Shown: positions 17,758 to 29,667, counted from the first letter of the stretch. The stretch is 64,000 nt of DNA from Chaetoderma sp. LZ-2023a (GCA_034401795.1 CM067359.1:144094233-144158232); one strand, 5' to 3'. The notes: a model not told the origin generated them from the sequence alone. A program made the numbers and translations.

Positions 17758-19318
17758 GTCTGTGTTGTAATATTTTCAATGGTAACCCATAATAGGTTGC
17801 CGTATATGTCTTAATGAGACATATTGTAGATATGGGACTGTCTTGTGGGGAGGTCATGACCCCCGCTGGACATCTTATATGTACGAGGAGTAAGCCCGAG
17901 CACGATTCATGGTTGAATACCAGGTGAGCTACTAAGAGACTATGTCACGGGGTATATTTAGATGCACTGATCATCGTCTATAGCGTCTTAGTATTAGAAC
18001 ATATATTATAGCACTGGATGACTGGCACCGTCCATAGCGTCTTTGTAAGGGGAATGTATACGTTATCAGCGCTGGGTAATTGGCAGAGTGGGTGGCACCA
18101 GGCTGGAATCTGTATTCTCACGAAAGCTTGAGAAGATAAGCCGAAAAGTAATCAGTCCGGCTAAGAGGAATGGTAACTTGTTTACCAATAACTTTAGCAT
18201 CCTACAAGCGAACAAGCAGTCGACTGTCGACTGGTAGGCAATGGTAGGCGGTAGGTACGCAATTGAAAGTTATGATCAAAAACGTATAAATCGTAGAGGC
18301 GTAAGGTACACAAATCGGAACTTGCTACCAAACAAGCATCCGTCATTCTGACATGGGAGATACACAAATCGAAACTTGCTATCAAACAAGCATCCGTCAT
18401 TCTAGCGTTAGGTACACAAATCGGAACTTGCTATCAAACAAGCATCCGTCATTCTGTCGTGGAAAGCAGCTGGAAATTCTAAAATAAAGTTAGGGGAACA
18501 ACAGATCCCATTACTCAAGAACCAGCCAAACCGCAAGTGCTAGGAAGAAAGCATCCTCCCGGGGAGGGAGGGTCGGGGTTTTGATTAGTCAAAATGATGT
18601 CATAATCCAATGAGAATCAGAGCAACCTCCGGCGGTGTGAAACCAAGATGGAGGAAAAATGGAAACTAAGATAGTATATAACGGGGACTTTAACTTTTAA
18701 TCAGGAGTTCGGTCCGCCTCGCACCTTGTGAAACTCGTTGCTGATAGTTTTAAGTAGGCAAGAGCTGATTGAAAGTTAGGAAAACTTAGGAAATATTGAA
18801 TCGTAATATTTAATGATTGTGAATAGGTAACAGTAAAAGTTACCAACTTTTGTAGGTTTATTGTATAGAAAGTTAGCAAGTAAAACGATCCCCTTGTGAT
18901 ATATACAAGGCAAAAGTTTGTCTCATATTTGTTGTATTCTGGAGAACACGGAAGACCACCGTGTCGAACCGATCATCCTGAAACGAGAAGTCAGATCAGG
19001 CCCAGGCACTAATATAAATATCGTGAGGTCTCATTACCTACGAGGCGAGCTAGTGTCGCGCTCCATCCTCATCGGTCCAACCAGCTGTCGCAGCAGCCAA
19101 ACATACAAGGTTGTATCGTCGAGGGAGGAGCCCAAGAAATAGTAAGAAGAGGATCGGGAAATCTTAAATATGGTAACCTAAACATTAGAAAGCTCATTGA
19201 TGTCCATACTAAAATCAACAGATTACGGTAACCCCTTTCAGGTCCCCTAAAATAAATTACGGCAACCTTATGGAGAACGGTTTCAACAGGTTGCCATAAC
19301 AGCGCAGGCCTGTTTATA
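17755..19318. mobile_element. Candidate 1.56-kb DNA element with inverted ends
   Basis: ACAGGTCTGTGTTGTAAT at the left corresponds to AACAGGCCTGCGCTGTTAT read inward from the right (about 14 of 18 positions). Both ends also carry GGTTGCCGTA about 50 nt inward. No transposase frame is visible, so it would be non-autonomous. Inside are a three-unit tandem repeat (18305-18462) and a TATATAA box at about 18675. Flanks are AT microsatellite, so a target duplication cannot be read. Confidence 0.35.
18305..18462 (+). repeat. Three tandem copies of a 52-54-bp unit
   Basis: Units start at 18305, 18359 and 18411 (TACACAAATCGGAACTTGCT, then CAAACAAGCATCCGTCATTC). They differ at a few positions only. 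Confidence 0.9.
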
Positions 19319-19422
19319 TAATGATCTATCTCTTAATGGGTGGCAACTTATGCAATTGCTCTAAATATGCAACTATAAGGTTAATGAAGGATGAGACTAA
19401 AGATGGATGTGATTGATGTTTG

Positions 19423-19427
<5 letters not shown>

Positions 19428-19456
<29 letters not shown>

Positions 19457-19530
19457 ATAGCCCCAGGTACCGAGTCAATTCCCAATCACAGTCAGTGTTC
19501 TCAATGTTGTATCAATCTAGAATATATATA
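19428..19530 (+). repeat. AT microsatellite followed by a small fragment of family B leader
   Basis: After (AT)n, 19454-19495 is identical to 22488-22529 (ACCATAGCCCCAGGTACCGA onward). After an internal deletion, TTCTCAATGTTGTATCAATC matches 22581 onward. Confidence 0.7.
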
Positions 19531-19701
19531 ACTTTAATAATAAAGGAATATAGATTGACCGTAATATTCATCGTAAAATCGCATATTATATGCACATTTG
19601 TTATCTGTAATAGAATTATAAGAAAACTAGAAAAATCTTATTGTATTCTGGTACACAGATTTGTATATTGGCATTATTATAGGGCTATGAACCTGATGAG
19701 G

Positions 19702-19748
<47 letters not shown>

Positions 19749-19749
19749 C
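19702..19749 (+). repeat. (TAA)n microsatellite abutting a splice acceptor
   Basis: About 15 TAA/AAT units directly before the TCTCTAG acceptor of the exon at 19755. The polypyrimidine tract is therefore almost absent. Confidence 0.9.
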
Positions 19750-19754
19750 TCTAG

Positions 19755-19920
19755 GGCTATTTTGGAGCAGACTGTAAATGAACTGAAGCAGCAAGTGACG
19801 ATGCTAAAATCACATGAAGAAAAACTGACCAATCAGAATCGAGAAATGCAACACAAGATGCTCGATATGGAGACGAAGATTTCAAATCTGAGGGAAAAAT
19901 CGCGAGATGCATTTGAGACA
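19755..19920 (+). CDS. Coiled-coil protein, internal exon (166 nt)
   Basis: TCTCTAG acceptor and ACA|GTAAGT donor. The first G completes the Lys codon left open by the exon at 16804-16940. The remaining 55 codons read AILEQTVNELKQQVTMLKSH and continue with clear heptads (LTNQNREMQHKMLDMETKI, SNLREKSRDAFET). Ends in phase 0. Phase agreement across three exons is the main support for a real gene. The family is not recognised; long coiled-coil proteins of centrosome, cilium or Golgi are possible classes. Confidence 0.7.
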
Positions 19921-20134
19921 GTAAGTATTGTATGTAAATTACATCTTTCAATTAATATACAGAGATTCTCTTCCAATAAAAACTAATATGGAATTTAATA
20001 CTATCAAGCTTGCCCTAGTGATGGGGAAGTAATAGCTTTCTGATGGCTATTATTTTATTTACCAAATTTCAATCGGTTACTTAGCCATTTAAAGGGAAAA
20101 TTTGGTAAAAAATATCTTAATTTTCGTGTTCAAA

Positions 20135-20300
20135 TACATGTCCATTCCAGTCCAAGAGAAGACTATTTTTGGAAATTAACCACTAAAGTGACTGGCTCAG
20201 TTATCGAGCAAGGCATTTCAGTGGTAAATTTTCAAATATAGTTTTCTCTAGGCCAGGGAATGGACATTCCTGAAGACCACAACAAAGTCTGGTTTTGGCC
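20135..20300. repeat. Subfamily C foldback repeat
   Basis: Hairpin with ATGTCCATTCCAGTCCAAGA and its complement around GACTGGCTCAG; ends ATTAAAGGGTT at the right. Confidence 0.45.
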
Positions 20301-20526
20301 AGCATGATCATTAAAGGGTTGCTAACATAAAATTTAATGTGGCAATAATTTTCAAAACGATCACCCAGAACATCTTCGGAATAGGATTAATAAAATAGAC
20401 CTAAATGTAAACTACATATTTTTAATCGCTAATCAAAAAGATGCCAAATCAAACTTGGGTTAAAGAATTTCAGCCAGCTAGAAGCTGAAAATTACGCAGG
20501 CCTTCAATCAGGACTGTGTGATTTCA

Positions 20527-20735
20527 TAATACTGCTAACTCTTTAACAAAAACAGCTTATGCATTGATCTTGTGAAAGGCCATTTGCAGACCAAGAGAAG
20601 ACAATTTTTGTAAATCTATCAGTTGAATGACTGGCTCATTATGTTTTCAAAAAATAGTTTTCTCTATGTCTGGAAGTGGACATTTCTATGAGAAAATTGA
20701 AATTTCTTGAACAAATTTGAAGGTTAAAGGGTTAA
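20527..20735. repeat. Subfamily C foldback MITE
   Basis: TAACTCTTTAACAAAAACAG at the left and GGTTAAAGGGTTAA at the right. The centre GAATGACTGGCTCAT has lost part of its right arm. Confidence 0.45.
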
Positions 20736-21163
20736 TGACTAGGCCAGCCATTATTTGTTTATTTAGCCTTGTAGTCTTGCATGGACATTGCTTAGGAGAT
20801 AACAACAACGGAATTATCCTGATAAGGTATATAGTGGTATGAATGTCTAATACCAGCAGCGTTGATATATATTTCTCAATCGAGCCATTGTGACGTCAAA
20901 AGTATGTATTTTGGAAACAATGTTGCTGAAAGTTGTTGCTTTTGCATTTTAGCTTTTGACCCCAGAATTAGGATACCTTTTTAGAAACCCACGGGTAAAC
21001 TTCCAACCCAAGTTTGGAAAAGATATCTCGGTATAACCAGAGTTATTGAAAAAATGTCTTAAGAAGAAGGAATAGAAAAAGAAGAAGAAGAAGAAGAACT
21101 CCATGCTTGCATTAACCTTAGATACACGGGTAATAATGTACATTTCATGCTTCTCTCCTCCAG

Positions 21164-21184
21164 GACTCGCTTCACTTAGATGTG
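21164..21184 (+). CDS. Candidate 21-nt microexon of the coiled-coil gene
   Basis: GACTCGCTTCACTTAGATGTG is bounded by a good acceptor (TTCTCTCCTCCAG) and a good donor (GTAAGA). It would add DSLHLDV in phase 0, matching the phase-0 end of the exon at 19920. No transcript evidence is available, and chance pairing of splice signals is possible. Confidence 0.35.
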
Positions 21185-21243
21185 GTAAGATGGCCGGCCA
21201 CCTTCGTGTTTACTTCATGTCTAGTATTGTAAATATTCTTGTC

Positions 21244-21401
21244 CTAACACTTTAATGGCCATACAATAATTAAAATGGCAATAACTCTGGACCTGCTGAA
21301 TATTTTGAAAACAATTTGACTGAAAGTTGTTGGTGGCAAGGCCACCAACAACTTTCAGTCAAATTGTTTTCAAAATATTCAACATGCAGGTCTAGTGTTA
21401 A
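21244..21401. mobile_element. Subfamily A foldback MITE with near-perfect hairpin
   Basis: TAACACTTTAATGG at the left and CTAGTGTTAA at the right. The central arms are 41 nt, perfectly complementary (TGAATATTTTGAAAACAATT ... ) around a 3-nt AAG loop at 21339-21341. This is the best-preserved hairpin of the window. Confidence 0.6.
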
Positions 21402-21489
21402 ACCCAATGGAAAATGAAATCGACAAAATTTGAGCAGACAAACACTTAATGACCAAGCCAGTAAGACATGACTTCAGCAGTCGTCTTGA

Positions 21490-21800
21490 GAAATGTCCAT
21501 TAGCAGGATAAGAAAATATTTTTGAAAACTTACCACTTGAATTACTGGCTCAGCAACCGAAGCCCATCCTTCCAGTTTAGTTTTCTCAAATATTCTTTTC
21601 TTGGTCTACAAATGACCATCCTATAATTCGATTTTAATCATTCTCTGGGTTTTTTTAATTTATGACTGGAATGACTGGCTCAGTTATCAAATCTGGAATT
21701 CCAGTGGTAAATTAAAAAAAAATCATCTCTTGGTCTTCAAATGGACATTGCTGAAGGTCACTGTGGAGGCTGTTTTATCCCGGCTTGGCCACTAAAGGGT
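21490..21800. repeat. Two subfamily C foldback repeats
   Basis: Hairpins at about 21495-21615 and 21650-21765 with ATGTCCATT / AATGGACAT ends and ACTGGCTCAG centres; both are partly decayed. Confidence 0.45.
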
Positions 21801-22360
21801 GAAAAGGCACATACAACTGACTTAGATGTGGTTAACATTTTCGCTTCTATGGCATTATTAATTATAAGATTTTCAGTGGTTTTATTTCTTTAGCCTGGTG
21901 TCTGTTAATAATCTTATTTTGTTTTTCGATTTTGTCTTGAGCTATGCAAAGTTGTGTTATGTCTAATGAAATTGTGTGCACAAATTAATTTTACGCTTAA
22001 CTCACAACTCAGTGTTAGAGATTTATAAAGTTATCTGACACTACAAGACAAAAAGAGCTTATTTCAAAACCTTGGTGTTTTACATCAGAGGTGGGCTGTT
22101 TTGGTTAAAATTTGTGTTTAGCTTAGCTATGGCTATGTTATCAGGCTTGCTAACCAAGCTTCATATAATAATTTCAATGGCAAATAACTGGACCTACTGA
22201 ATATTTTGATTTAAGCAAACTTGACATATATCTACTGTATTTAAATTATATTAACTAACCCTTGAAACATTGGTGTTTCAATTTCAAGACAACTACACAG
22301 GAAAGCTGGTTAATATTTCACGGGTTAAGAGCTTGTCATTCTGTTTAGTTCAGTACTAAC

Positions 22361-23019
22361 CATTTCTACTTCGAATAATACTTACGAGATGTACTATTAT
22401 GATAACGTCTATTATCTAGTCTAGCTCAAAATAAACAATTAAAACTCCGCACTCTCCTGGTCCTGCCCATACTGTGTCCGGGAATTACCATAGCCCCAGG
22501 TACCGAGTCAATTCCCAATCACAGTCAGATTCGTCTATTTTGCTGACTTGTGAAAGTCACGTTTTCTAAGCTCGTTAAAATTCTCAATGTTGTATCAATC
22601 TAGAATTTATACTTTCGTGCCGTAATGAATGATTGAATTTTCCTTAAATTGGCACATTGTTTTGAAATGGTAGCCATTGTTGGAGTCGTTCCAGTACCCT
22701 TAACTGTTTAAGCATTATGCGGGTACTCGGTTAATTTCTCTTGCGACTCATTTCCTTCCAAGATGTATGCGCTCTTAGCCAAGATGGCGGCGCCCATGAG
22801 TTATGTTTGCCTTTGGCTTGGCGTGTCTGTGCACTCTAATTGTGCTGATCTTTAGTCTTCACTTCATTGATGAAGGTGTTTGTAGCGATCGGTACGTTTT
22901 TCTTGGTTATTTTAATGGTTAGTTAATTACCAAGCCGTGTTTATTAATTTTCACTCTAAAAAATTTCAAATATCTGCTGCCTTAAGCCTTGATTATCATT
23001 AATTTAAGAGAAAGTTAAT
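22361..23019 (+). mobile_element. DIRS-like family B element, 5' leader (left of nested insertion)
   Basis: Reverse complement of 1-868 up to AAGAGAAAGTTAAT (23006-23019), where family A copy 2 begins. The sequence resumes at 30051. The outer end TTTCTACTTCGAATAATACT lies at about 22361. Carries the same AAGATGGCGGC motif (22781-22791). Confidence 0.8.
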
Positions 23020-23213
23020 TTTCACATCAAGAGTATACTTACCTCCCTAATACTTTTGATATTGCTAAATATTGGCTTTCACTCAATAAAACACTCAGAT
23101 TAAAAACAGTTAGGTGCCCCTACTGGGCAGGTAGTCAGAGGTAGTCCGGCGGATGCCAGCCCCACCACCGCGCATGCGCCGACTACTACTGCCTCTTTGC
23201 TAATTTATTGGCA
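23020..23213 (+). repeat. Left inverted terminal repeat of copy 2
   Basis: 23033-23213 is complementary to 29835-30010. The first 13 nt (TTTCACATCAAGA) are specific to the left end. The ends carry TATACTTACCTCCCTA, the arm also present in the ICR. Confidence 0.9.
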
Positions 23214-23304
23214 AGGAGAACGCATGCGCTTGTTAGTTATACTGCAAGTTCACGAGTTTAAACCTGTTTTCACGTCTGTTTGCCGTCGAATATTGTTGGA
23301 AAAG

Positions 23305-26175
23305 ATGTCTGAGAGGACAAATTCGCCGGAGGAAGGGACGGGATCTCTTTATCAGGTGATTTCAATGATATTCTAGCGAGTTTTTCCCCGGTGTAATGTG
23401 TTTCCGGGACTCGCGCTTACCGTGATTAGCGCCTGTTTGAGTTGGTTTTTTCCAACATGGTGCTTTATAAGTCTAATTTCTCTTTGTGTTTATGTCCACA
23501 GGTATGGGTTTGCATTACTAGTGGACATCTCAGCACAGGAGGGTTTGTTTTTCTCCACCACGGTTCCATTTCCTACTAATACTGTTAGGTTATCTAACCA
23601 AAAAGTCTATGTTCAGTGAGTTGGAGGCTTACTATAAAGGTCTTCTCACTTTGCCCTCTTGATCCATTTCCTTCCCCAAGGTGGAGAAAGGTGAAGAGGC
23701 GTAGTCTTGGTGGAGTGCTCCAGTGCATCAAGGTGGATGGTTTGTCTATACAAGGTGTCAGGTATATGATTAATGATATGAGGTAAGATTATTTGAAAAA
23801 ATAATGACTGATTTTTTACCATTTTTTATCATTGTGTATCTGATGATGTGTAGTCTGAATATCCTTTGGAGGATGTTCTAGGTATGAATACAATTCGTCC
23901 TTGCACTTGGATGCTTGTTGCGGATCGATTAATTTCTGTTAAGAGATTGATGACGTCATAATCGGCCTTGCGCTTTATTAACATTTAAAGTTTTGTCCAA
24001 CGCTGGTTTCTTCTTGATTAGTGATCTTTATGATCCTGTTCCTCTCTTTTAGTTTGGTTTTGAGTTTCTTCTAACCGTAACTAACTTGCTCATTGTCCTC
24101 GTCCTTTGTCCTGTTTCAGAGACCTGGTTGCCCGTCCTGTGGTCGCTTTCTTAAGGATAGATTTGCGCCGCATTTGTGCTTTAGCTGCAGTCCCTGTGGA
24201 CTGTTGCTAAAATGCGATGTATGTAAGCAGTGGGGGGGGGGGACTAATGTCTGAGTTTTTATCGTTACAGGCGAGGGAGAAGGTCATGGAAGAAGAGAGG
24301 AAGGCGAAGAAGGAGGGTGTGAAAAAGGGTAAGAGGAAGGCCTCATCCGCGGTGGATATGGAGGCCTTCCGGTCCGAAATGTTGGGAGAGATGCAGAGGA
24401 CAATAAAGGATTTGGTCCCAGAGTTGCTTCGCAGCATGCTGCCTGGCCCTGGTCCTTTGTTGTCCTCAGCATCTGCTTCGGAGCAGGTGATCCCCGCCTC
24501 TGAATCCGAGTTTCTTAGGTCCGGTCCGGTGTTCGATGTGGATTCAGAGGTGGCCCCCTTGTTGGGGGCGGTCCACGACCCTGGCAGCAGGCTTGGTGCC
24601 GCGCCGAGGGGCCGTGGACAACGGTTGTTGCTGGGACCCGCGGTCTGCTCTTCAGACCCTGGGTATCCGCACGCCGCGGGTGTCAAGTCCTCCTATGGCA
24701 CCTTCCCTGGCCAGTCCGGGTTAGCTCTCTTTGCTGACCCGGAGTCTAATCTTTCTGGCCAGGAGGAAGAGGATTACCTGCTAGGGTCGCCGTCTGGGGA
24801 CGTGGCCATGGAAGACGACGTCTGTGCACCCCTCGCGGGGAATGCAGGCGACGTGTTCCGTGGTTCTACTCACGCAGGAGTAGGATTCACGGTCCAGAGG
24901 GTGACCCTGGGTGGTGCTGATGGCCACGGTTACCGCATACCTCGGCTTGCCGAGAGTATCGCTGGTGCTGGCCAGGGCCGTGGTGGGGCGGTGTCTGCCC
25001 CGCGCTCTACCACGGCGCCTGCTCCTGGTCAAGCCAGGGAGTTTAGCATGCCTGTTCTTTCGGGCCCGCATGCTTTCCCTGGCTTGCCAGGGGTATCAGC
25101 ATATCCGCCGTCGATTTCAACTGCCGGCGCTCAGGAGGAGGACGAAGGCCCTCGTCTAGTAGAGCGCTCGCAGTTAGCCACGGAGGAGGATTGGTCGGAC
25201 GCTTGCCAGTGGCTGGTAAGCGTTCGGCCAGATCTGCCCGTGGAGCAGTCGGCGATCCAGCGTGACCATCGGCCGTGGTTAGCTGGTAGACTGACTGCCA
25301 CCGCTATGCCATCTCTGCCGCTGGCTGAGCATGTCGTGGACATGTTCGAGGCGGCGGAAACGTCCATTAAGGCGAATGGGCGTCTCGCGAAGGCCCCTCG
25401 CGAGGTGGCTAGACAGTGCCGCATCGTGCCCCTGGATTACCAGCGGTACGGTGTGGTGCCTAAGCCTAGCGTGGATCATCGCGCGGCTTTGGGCGAAGAT
25501 GCGCGGCCAGGCTCCCGTTCTGACACGGGTGTCCTGTGCTCGAACGCGTTGCGTTCGGCGAATACCGCGCTACGTGATGCGGAGGAGAGTGGGAGAGCTT
25601 CGATTGCTGCTCTGTCCCACGTCTCCCAGCTGTTACAGGGGGTGGTAACAGCATCCGCTTCACGTCAGCCAAGCCCGGTAACAGTCCAGAGAGCCATCCA
25701 GGATGGTATCAACCTGGCTCTGGACTGTTTGACGCGGGCGGTGACCAGGAGTGTCCGGGCGCGGCGCACGTTTGCCCTTGACAATCTGTGCCCGTCCCAG
25801 GACCTGTATAATAGGCTACTGTGAACGCCTATGACAGGTCCTGGTCTCTTTGGAGGTGAGGGATGTAGGCACCTCCAGGAGACGGTGACTCTGGTCAACA
25901 ACCAGAGGGCGCTGCATGAGCAGTTTGAGGTGCTCCGGCGGGAGCGCGTTCGCGCAGCACCCCCTGCGTATCGTCCCCTGCAGGCTCGAGGTGGCGCTGG
26001 CCAGGTCAGAGGCCAGACACCATCGCAGCGCCGGCCTAGGCCGCGTGCGATTCGGCCAGCAGCGAGGGGGGCGCAGGCTCCCCAGGCACAGCCAGCCAGG
26101 CAGCAACCTGCGCACCGTGGTGCGCGCGGTGCTGGGCGGGGCGCGCGGGGATCTGGTCGCGGTAATCGGGCCTGA
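23305..26175 (+). pseudogene. gag of DIRS family A copy 2 (frameshift and nonsense)
   Basis: Exon 1 (23305-23355) MSERTNSPEEGTGSLYQ; intron 23356-24119; exon 2 from 24120 with RPGCPSCGRF and the same Cys/His cluster as copy 1. An 11-G run at 24232-24242 (7 G in copy 1) shifts the frame, so the rest is read from the frame opening at 24217. That frame stops at a TGA (25822-25824) where copy 1 has a CGT codon. Downstream the frame stays open to 26175 with the Arg/Gly-rich tail. The protein is otherwise close to copy 1. Confidence 0.8.
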
Positions 26176-29131
26176 TGGGCCGGTTACCGTAGTGGGAACC
26201 ACTCCGGTGTTTCAGGCCGAGAAGACAGTGCCACTCTCGCACTCCTTATGTCCACCTCTCTCCCTAGGTGGACCGGTGGGCGGCCGGTTGGTCGGCCACT
26301 TGCCAGAGTGGAAGCGGTTGACTCAGGACCGTTTAGTCTTGCGATGGCTTTCAGTCGGGTATCGTCCCGATTGGATAACAGGCCCGCCATCGAGACTGTC
26401 TCTCGTGCCGATCTGGACTCCGATTCCGAGGGATCCAGATCAAAGGTTGTGTATAGAGGAGGAAATAAATTCCCTCATACAAAAGGAAGCCGTCCAGCCG
26501 GCGCAGAGGTGCCCGGGCTTCTATTCAACCCTGTTCTTAGTAACGAAAAACACCGGAGGGTGGAGGCCGATTCTCAACCTCAAGCCATTGAACAAGTTCA
26601 TAGAGACGCCCAGTTTCAGGATGGAGACTGTGCGCTCGGTGTTGGCGGGGTTAGAGCAAGGAATGTGGACAGCGTCAATAGATTTGAAGGATGCTTATTT
26701 CCACATTCCCATAGAGAGGAGTTTCCGTCGCTTCCTGAGATTTGCATTCCAGGGCAGACAGTGGGAATTCAGGGTATTACCCTTCAGGATTTCCACGGCT
26801 CCTCGGGTCTTCACCCGTGTGGTTCTCGCGATCACTGCATTCCTCCGCAGGAGAAGCATAGCAGTCCACACGTACATAGACGACTGGCTGTTGAAAGCGC
26901 ACACCCGGGAAACGTTATCGGCCAATCTGGAGATTGTTTTGAAAACTCTCACGGACTTGGGCTGGATAGTCAATTTCCAAAAATCAGAGCTAACTCCATC
27001 CCAGAGGTTTGTTTACCTGGGCATGTTCTTCGATCTCGAGTCGGGATATGTTTATCCCACTCAGGAGAGGGTTCAAAGACTCATCTCAGTAATACAGTCG
27101 GTGTGCGACAGTCGTCATGTCCTGGCACGGGTTTACTTGAGAATGCTGGGGTTGATGGTTTCATTGGAACCAGTCATTCCGCAGGCCGCCTTGCGCAGGC
27201 GCCCGATCCAGCTGTTTCTCATGACACAGTGGACCCAGAGTTCAGGTTCGCTGGACTCGAATGTGTCAGTGTTGGCGCCTCTGATTCACCACCTGCAATG
27301 GTGGTTGAATACAGAGAATCTCTTGCCGGGGGTTTTGCTAACCCCTCCCCACCCTCAGGTGACTGTGTATACAGATGCATCGATGGAGGGGTGGGGAGCT
27401 TGTCTGGAAGAGTCCACAATATCAGGGATTTGGGATCTGGATCAGTCCAAGGAACATATCAATCTACTAGAGCTAAGAGCAGTAGTCCTGGGCCTGGAAC
27501 ATTTCTTACAGAAAGTTCAGGGCAAGATTGTTCTAATTCGTTCAGACAACTCAACAGTAGTGACTTACATAAACCGCCAGGGCGGAACGAAGTCGCCCAG
27601 TCTCTGTATGATGACATGGAAACTGCTTTGTTGGTGCCTAGATCATGGGATCACCTTGAAGGCAGTTCATATTCCGGGAAGGCTAAATCTGCTAGCAGAC
27701 TCATTGAGCCGAAGGATGAGTGTCTTACCCACGGAATGGCAACTGAATCAATGTGTGGCGGATCGTCTGTTCGACCATTGGGGGAAACCCAACATCGAAG
27801 AAGAATGCGAAGATGACGACGTACGTCTCTCCGATTCCAGACCCAAGCGCTTTCGCAACAGATGCGTTAGCTATCAGCTGGGCGGGAATGTATGCATACG
27901 CATTCCCTCCAGCAATCCTGATTCCAAAGGTGCTTCAGAAAATCAGGCAGCAGGAGTGCCAAGTGCTTCTGATCGCCCCGGGTTGGCCAAGCCGATCGTG
28001 GTATACGGATCTGCTGGACCTTCTGGTCTGCAATCCGGTTCCTCTGCCTCTGATGGACGACCTTATCTTCCAGGGCAAGGTCCTTCACGACAATCCGTCA
28101 ATGTTCCGATTGACTGCGTGGATGTTGTCAAGGAATCTAGAATTAAGGAGGGCTTTTCTGAGCAAGCGGCCATATTTATGGCCAAAGCCAGGAGGGGGTC
28201 AACCTCCAGAGCATATAATTATAAAATCAACAGATTTGCAGAGTGGTGCTCAAAAAGATGTATTGATCCAATGGACTCATCTATTCAGGTAGTGGCTGAT
28301 ATCCTCTGTCACCTATATGATGCCTATAGCCTCAAGCCTAACTCTATTGCTGGTTACAAATCAGCATTAATGACTGTTATTCCTTGCTTGGCTAATAGGG
28401 GGAGTGATGAAGTAAGTACATTAAATGTATTAATTAAAGGCATGGGCAATCTAAGACCAAGGAATCCACCACTGATTCCAGTCTGGAGTTTATCTCTGGT
28501 GCTTCAGGTACTAGGAGATAAGCCTTTTGAACCACTTAGTTCCATTTCTATGAAATTGTTGACTCTTAAAACTGTATTTTTAATTGCTGCGGCCTCGGCA
28601 AGGCATAGGAGTGAGATTCACGCCTTATCAGCCGAGGATGACCGTTTTGTGGTTACAGGGGAAGGCCTTAAGCTTCTACCTAGGATTAATTTCTTGGCTA
28701 AGAATCAGTCATTGAAATATCCAGGTCAACCTATTTTTTTGCCATCTTTAACTAGATATGATCCTAATTCTAAAGTATGGTGCCCCGTACGGGCGCTGCT
28801 CCGGTACAAACAGCGTACTTCGGAGTGGCGTACCGACCAGTCAGCGTTATGGTTGTCATATATTGAACCCCATGGCAGGGCGTCTAAGGACACCATTTCC
28901 AGGTGGATTGTAGAATGTATTCAGTTTTGTCACAAATCCGCCACCGGGAGACAGGTTGATGTGGCCAAGGCTCACAGTGTCCGCGGTGTAGTGGCATCCA
29001 CTGCCCTGTTTAGTGGGGTCCCTGTGGATGACATTATGTCCGTGGCTCAGTGGCACTGTGAGTCAAGTTTTACAGACCATTACCTCCGTGACACCTCTAA
29101 CCCTCTCGCCTTGTCGATTTTAAAACATTAA
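25916..29131 (+). pseudogene. RT-RNase H fused to tyrosine recombinase by a 14-nt deletion (copy 2)
   Basis: A 1071-codon frame. RT has YIDDWLL but LPFRIS where copies 1 and 3 have LPFGIS, a change in a conserved RT motif. RNase H motifs YTDAS, LLELRA, RSDNST and LLADSLSRR are present. At 27799 the sequence lacks 14 nt found in copy 1 (between two CGA repeats). This removes DLFAT of the methyltransferase and switches translation into the YR frame. The YR part has AHSVRG, AQW and DHYLRD, but SARHRSEIHAL: the catalytic Arg I is His (CAT, 28604-28606). The rest of the methyltransferase survives out of frame at 27800-28292. The fusion is a single open protein yet probably inactive. Confidence 0.82.
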
Positions 29132-29667
29132 TCGGTTTTTTAATTTTGTGAGGAGTGCTTCCGCATTGCTTATATACTTCGCAATTTAGCGATGGTAACA
29201 ACCACTTGTCGGGACTGCATCAGGCTTCTCTACTAGAATCATGATGACAGCTTCCAAGTTCAACAAGGTCAGTCTTGTGTATGTGTTGTTCATTGTTACT
29301 TGTATTGTCACGTTACCCATTATTATTATTATTAATATGGTGATGGTTTGTGTGGGTGGTGGTTCATCATAGAGAGTGTACGAAAATGGAGCCTTTTCGT
29401 CTCTGTCCTATAGTACTTGGCACTAGTACGTAGAGAGCGTATAGGACATTGAGGTCATCTAGTCTTCCTCCCAGGAGGGGGGGGGGAGCGCATATGACAT
29501 TCGGTCATCTCTCATGCATCGGTTGTGTTATCCGATGGTTTGTCAAATCCTGACTGTGTTCTCACACATTTCAGACGTCATAAGTGCCTTAAACGCGTGA
29601 AAGCGTATAGGGAAGAGCTGGTCTTTTGACCTCGCCTCCCTCCCGCCAGATTCACTTTCGAATTCTG
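29132..29667 (+). other. 3' non-coding region of copy 2
   Basis: Collinear with 12497-13030 of copy 1. Contains ACAACCACTTGTCGGGACTG, a G10 tract at about 29477-29486 and no gene. Confidence 0.7.

Noticed and set aside
17651..17857. Minus-strand frame over the AT microsatellite
   Set aside because: Encodes alternating Tyr/Ile from (AT)n.
18305..18462. CRISPR-like array
   Set aside because: Only three directly adjacent near-identical units without spacers, in an animal genome. It is a minisatellite.
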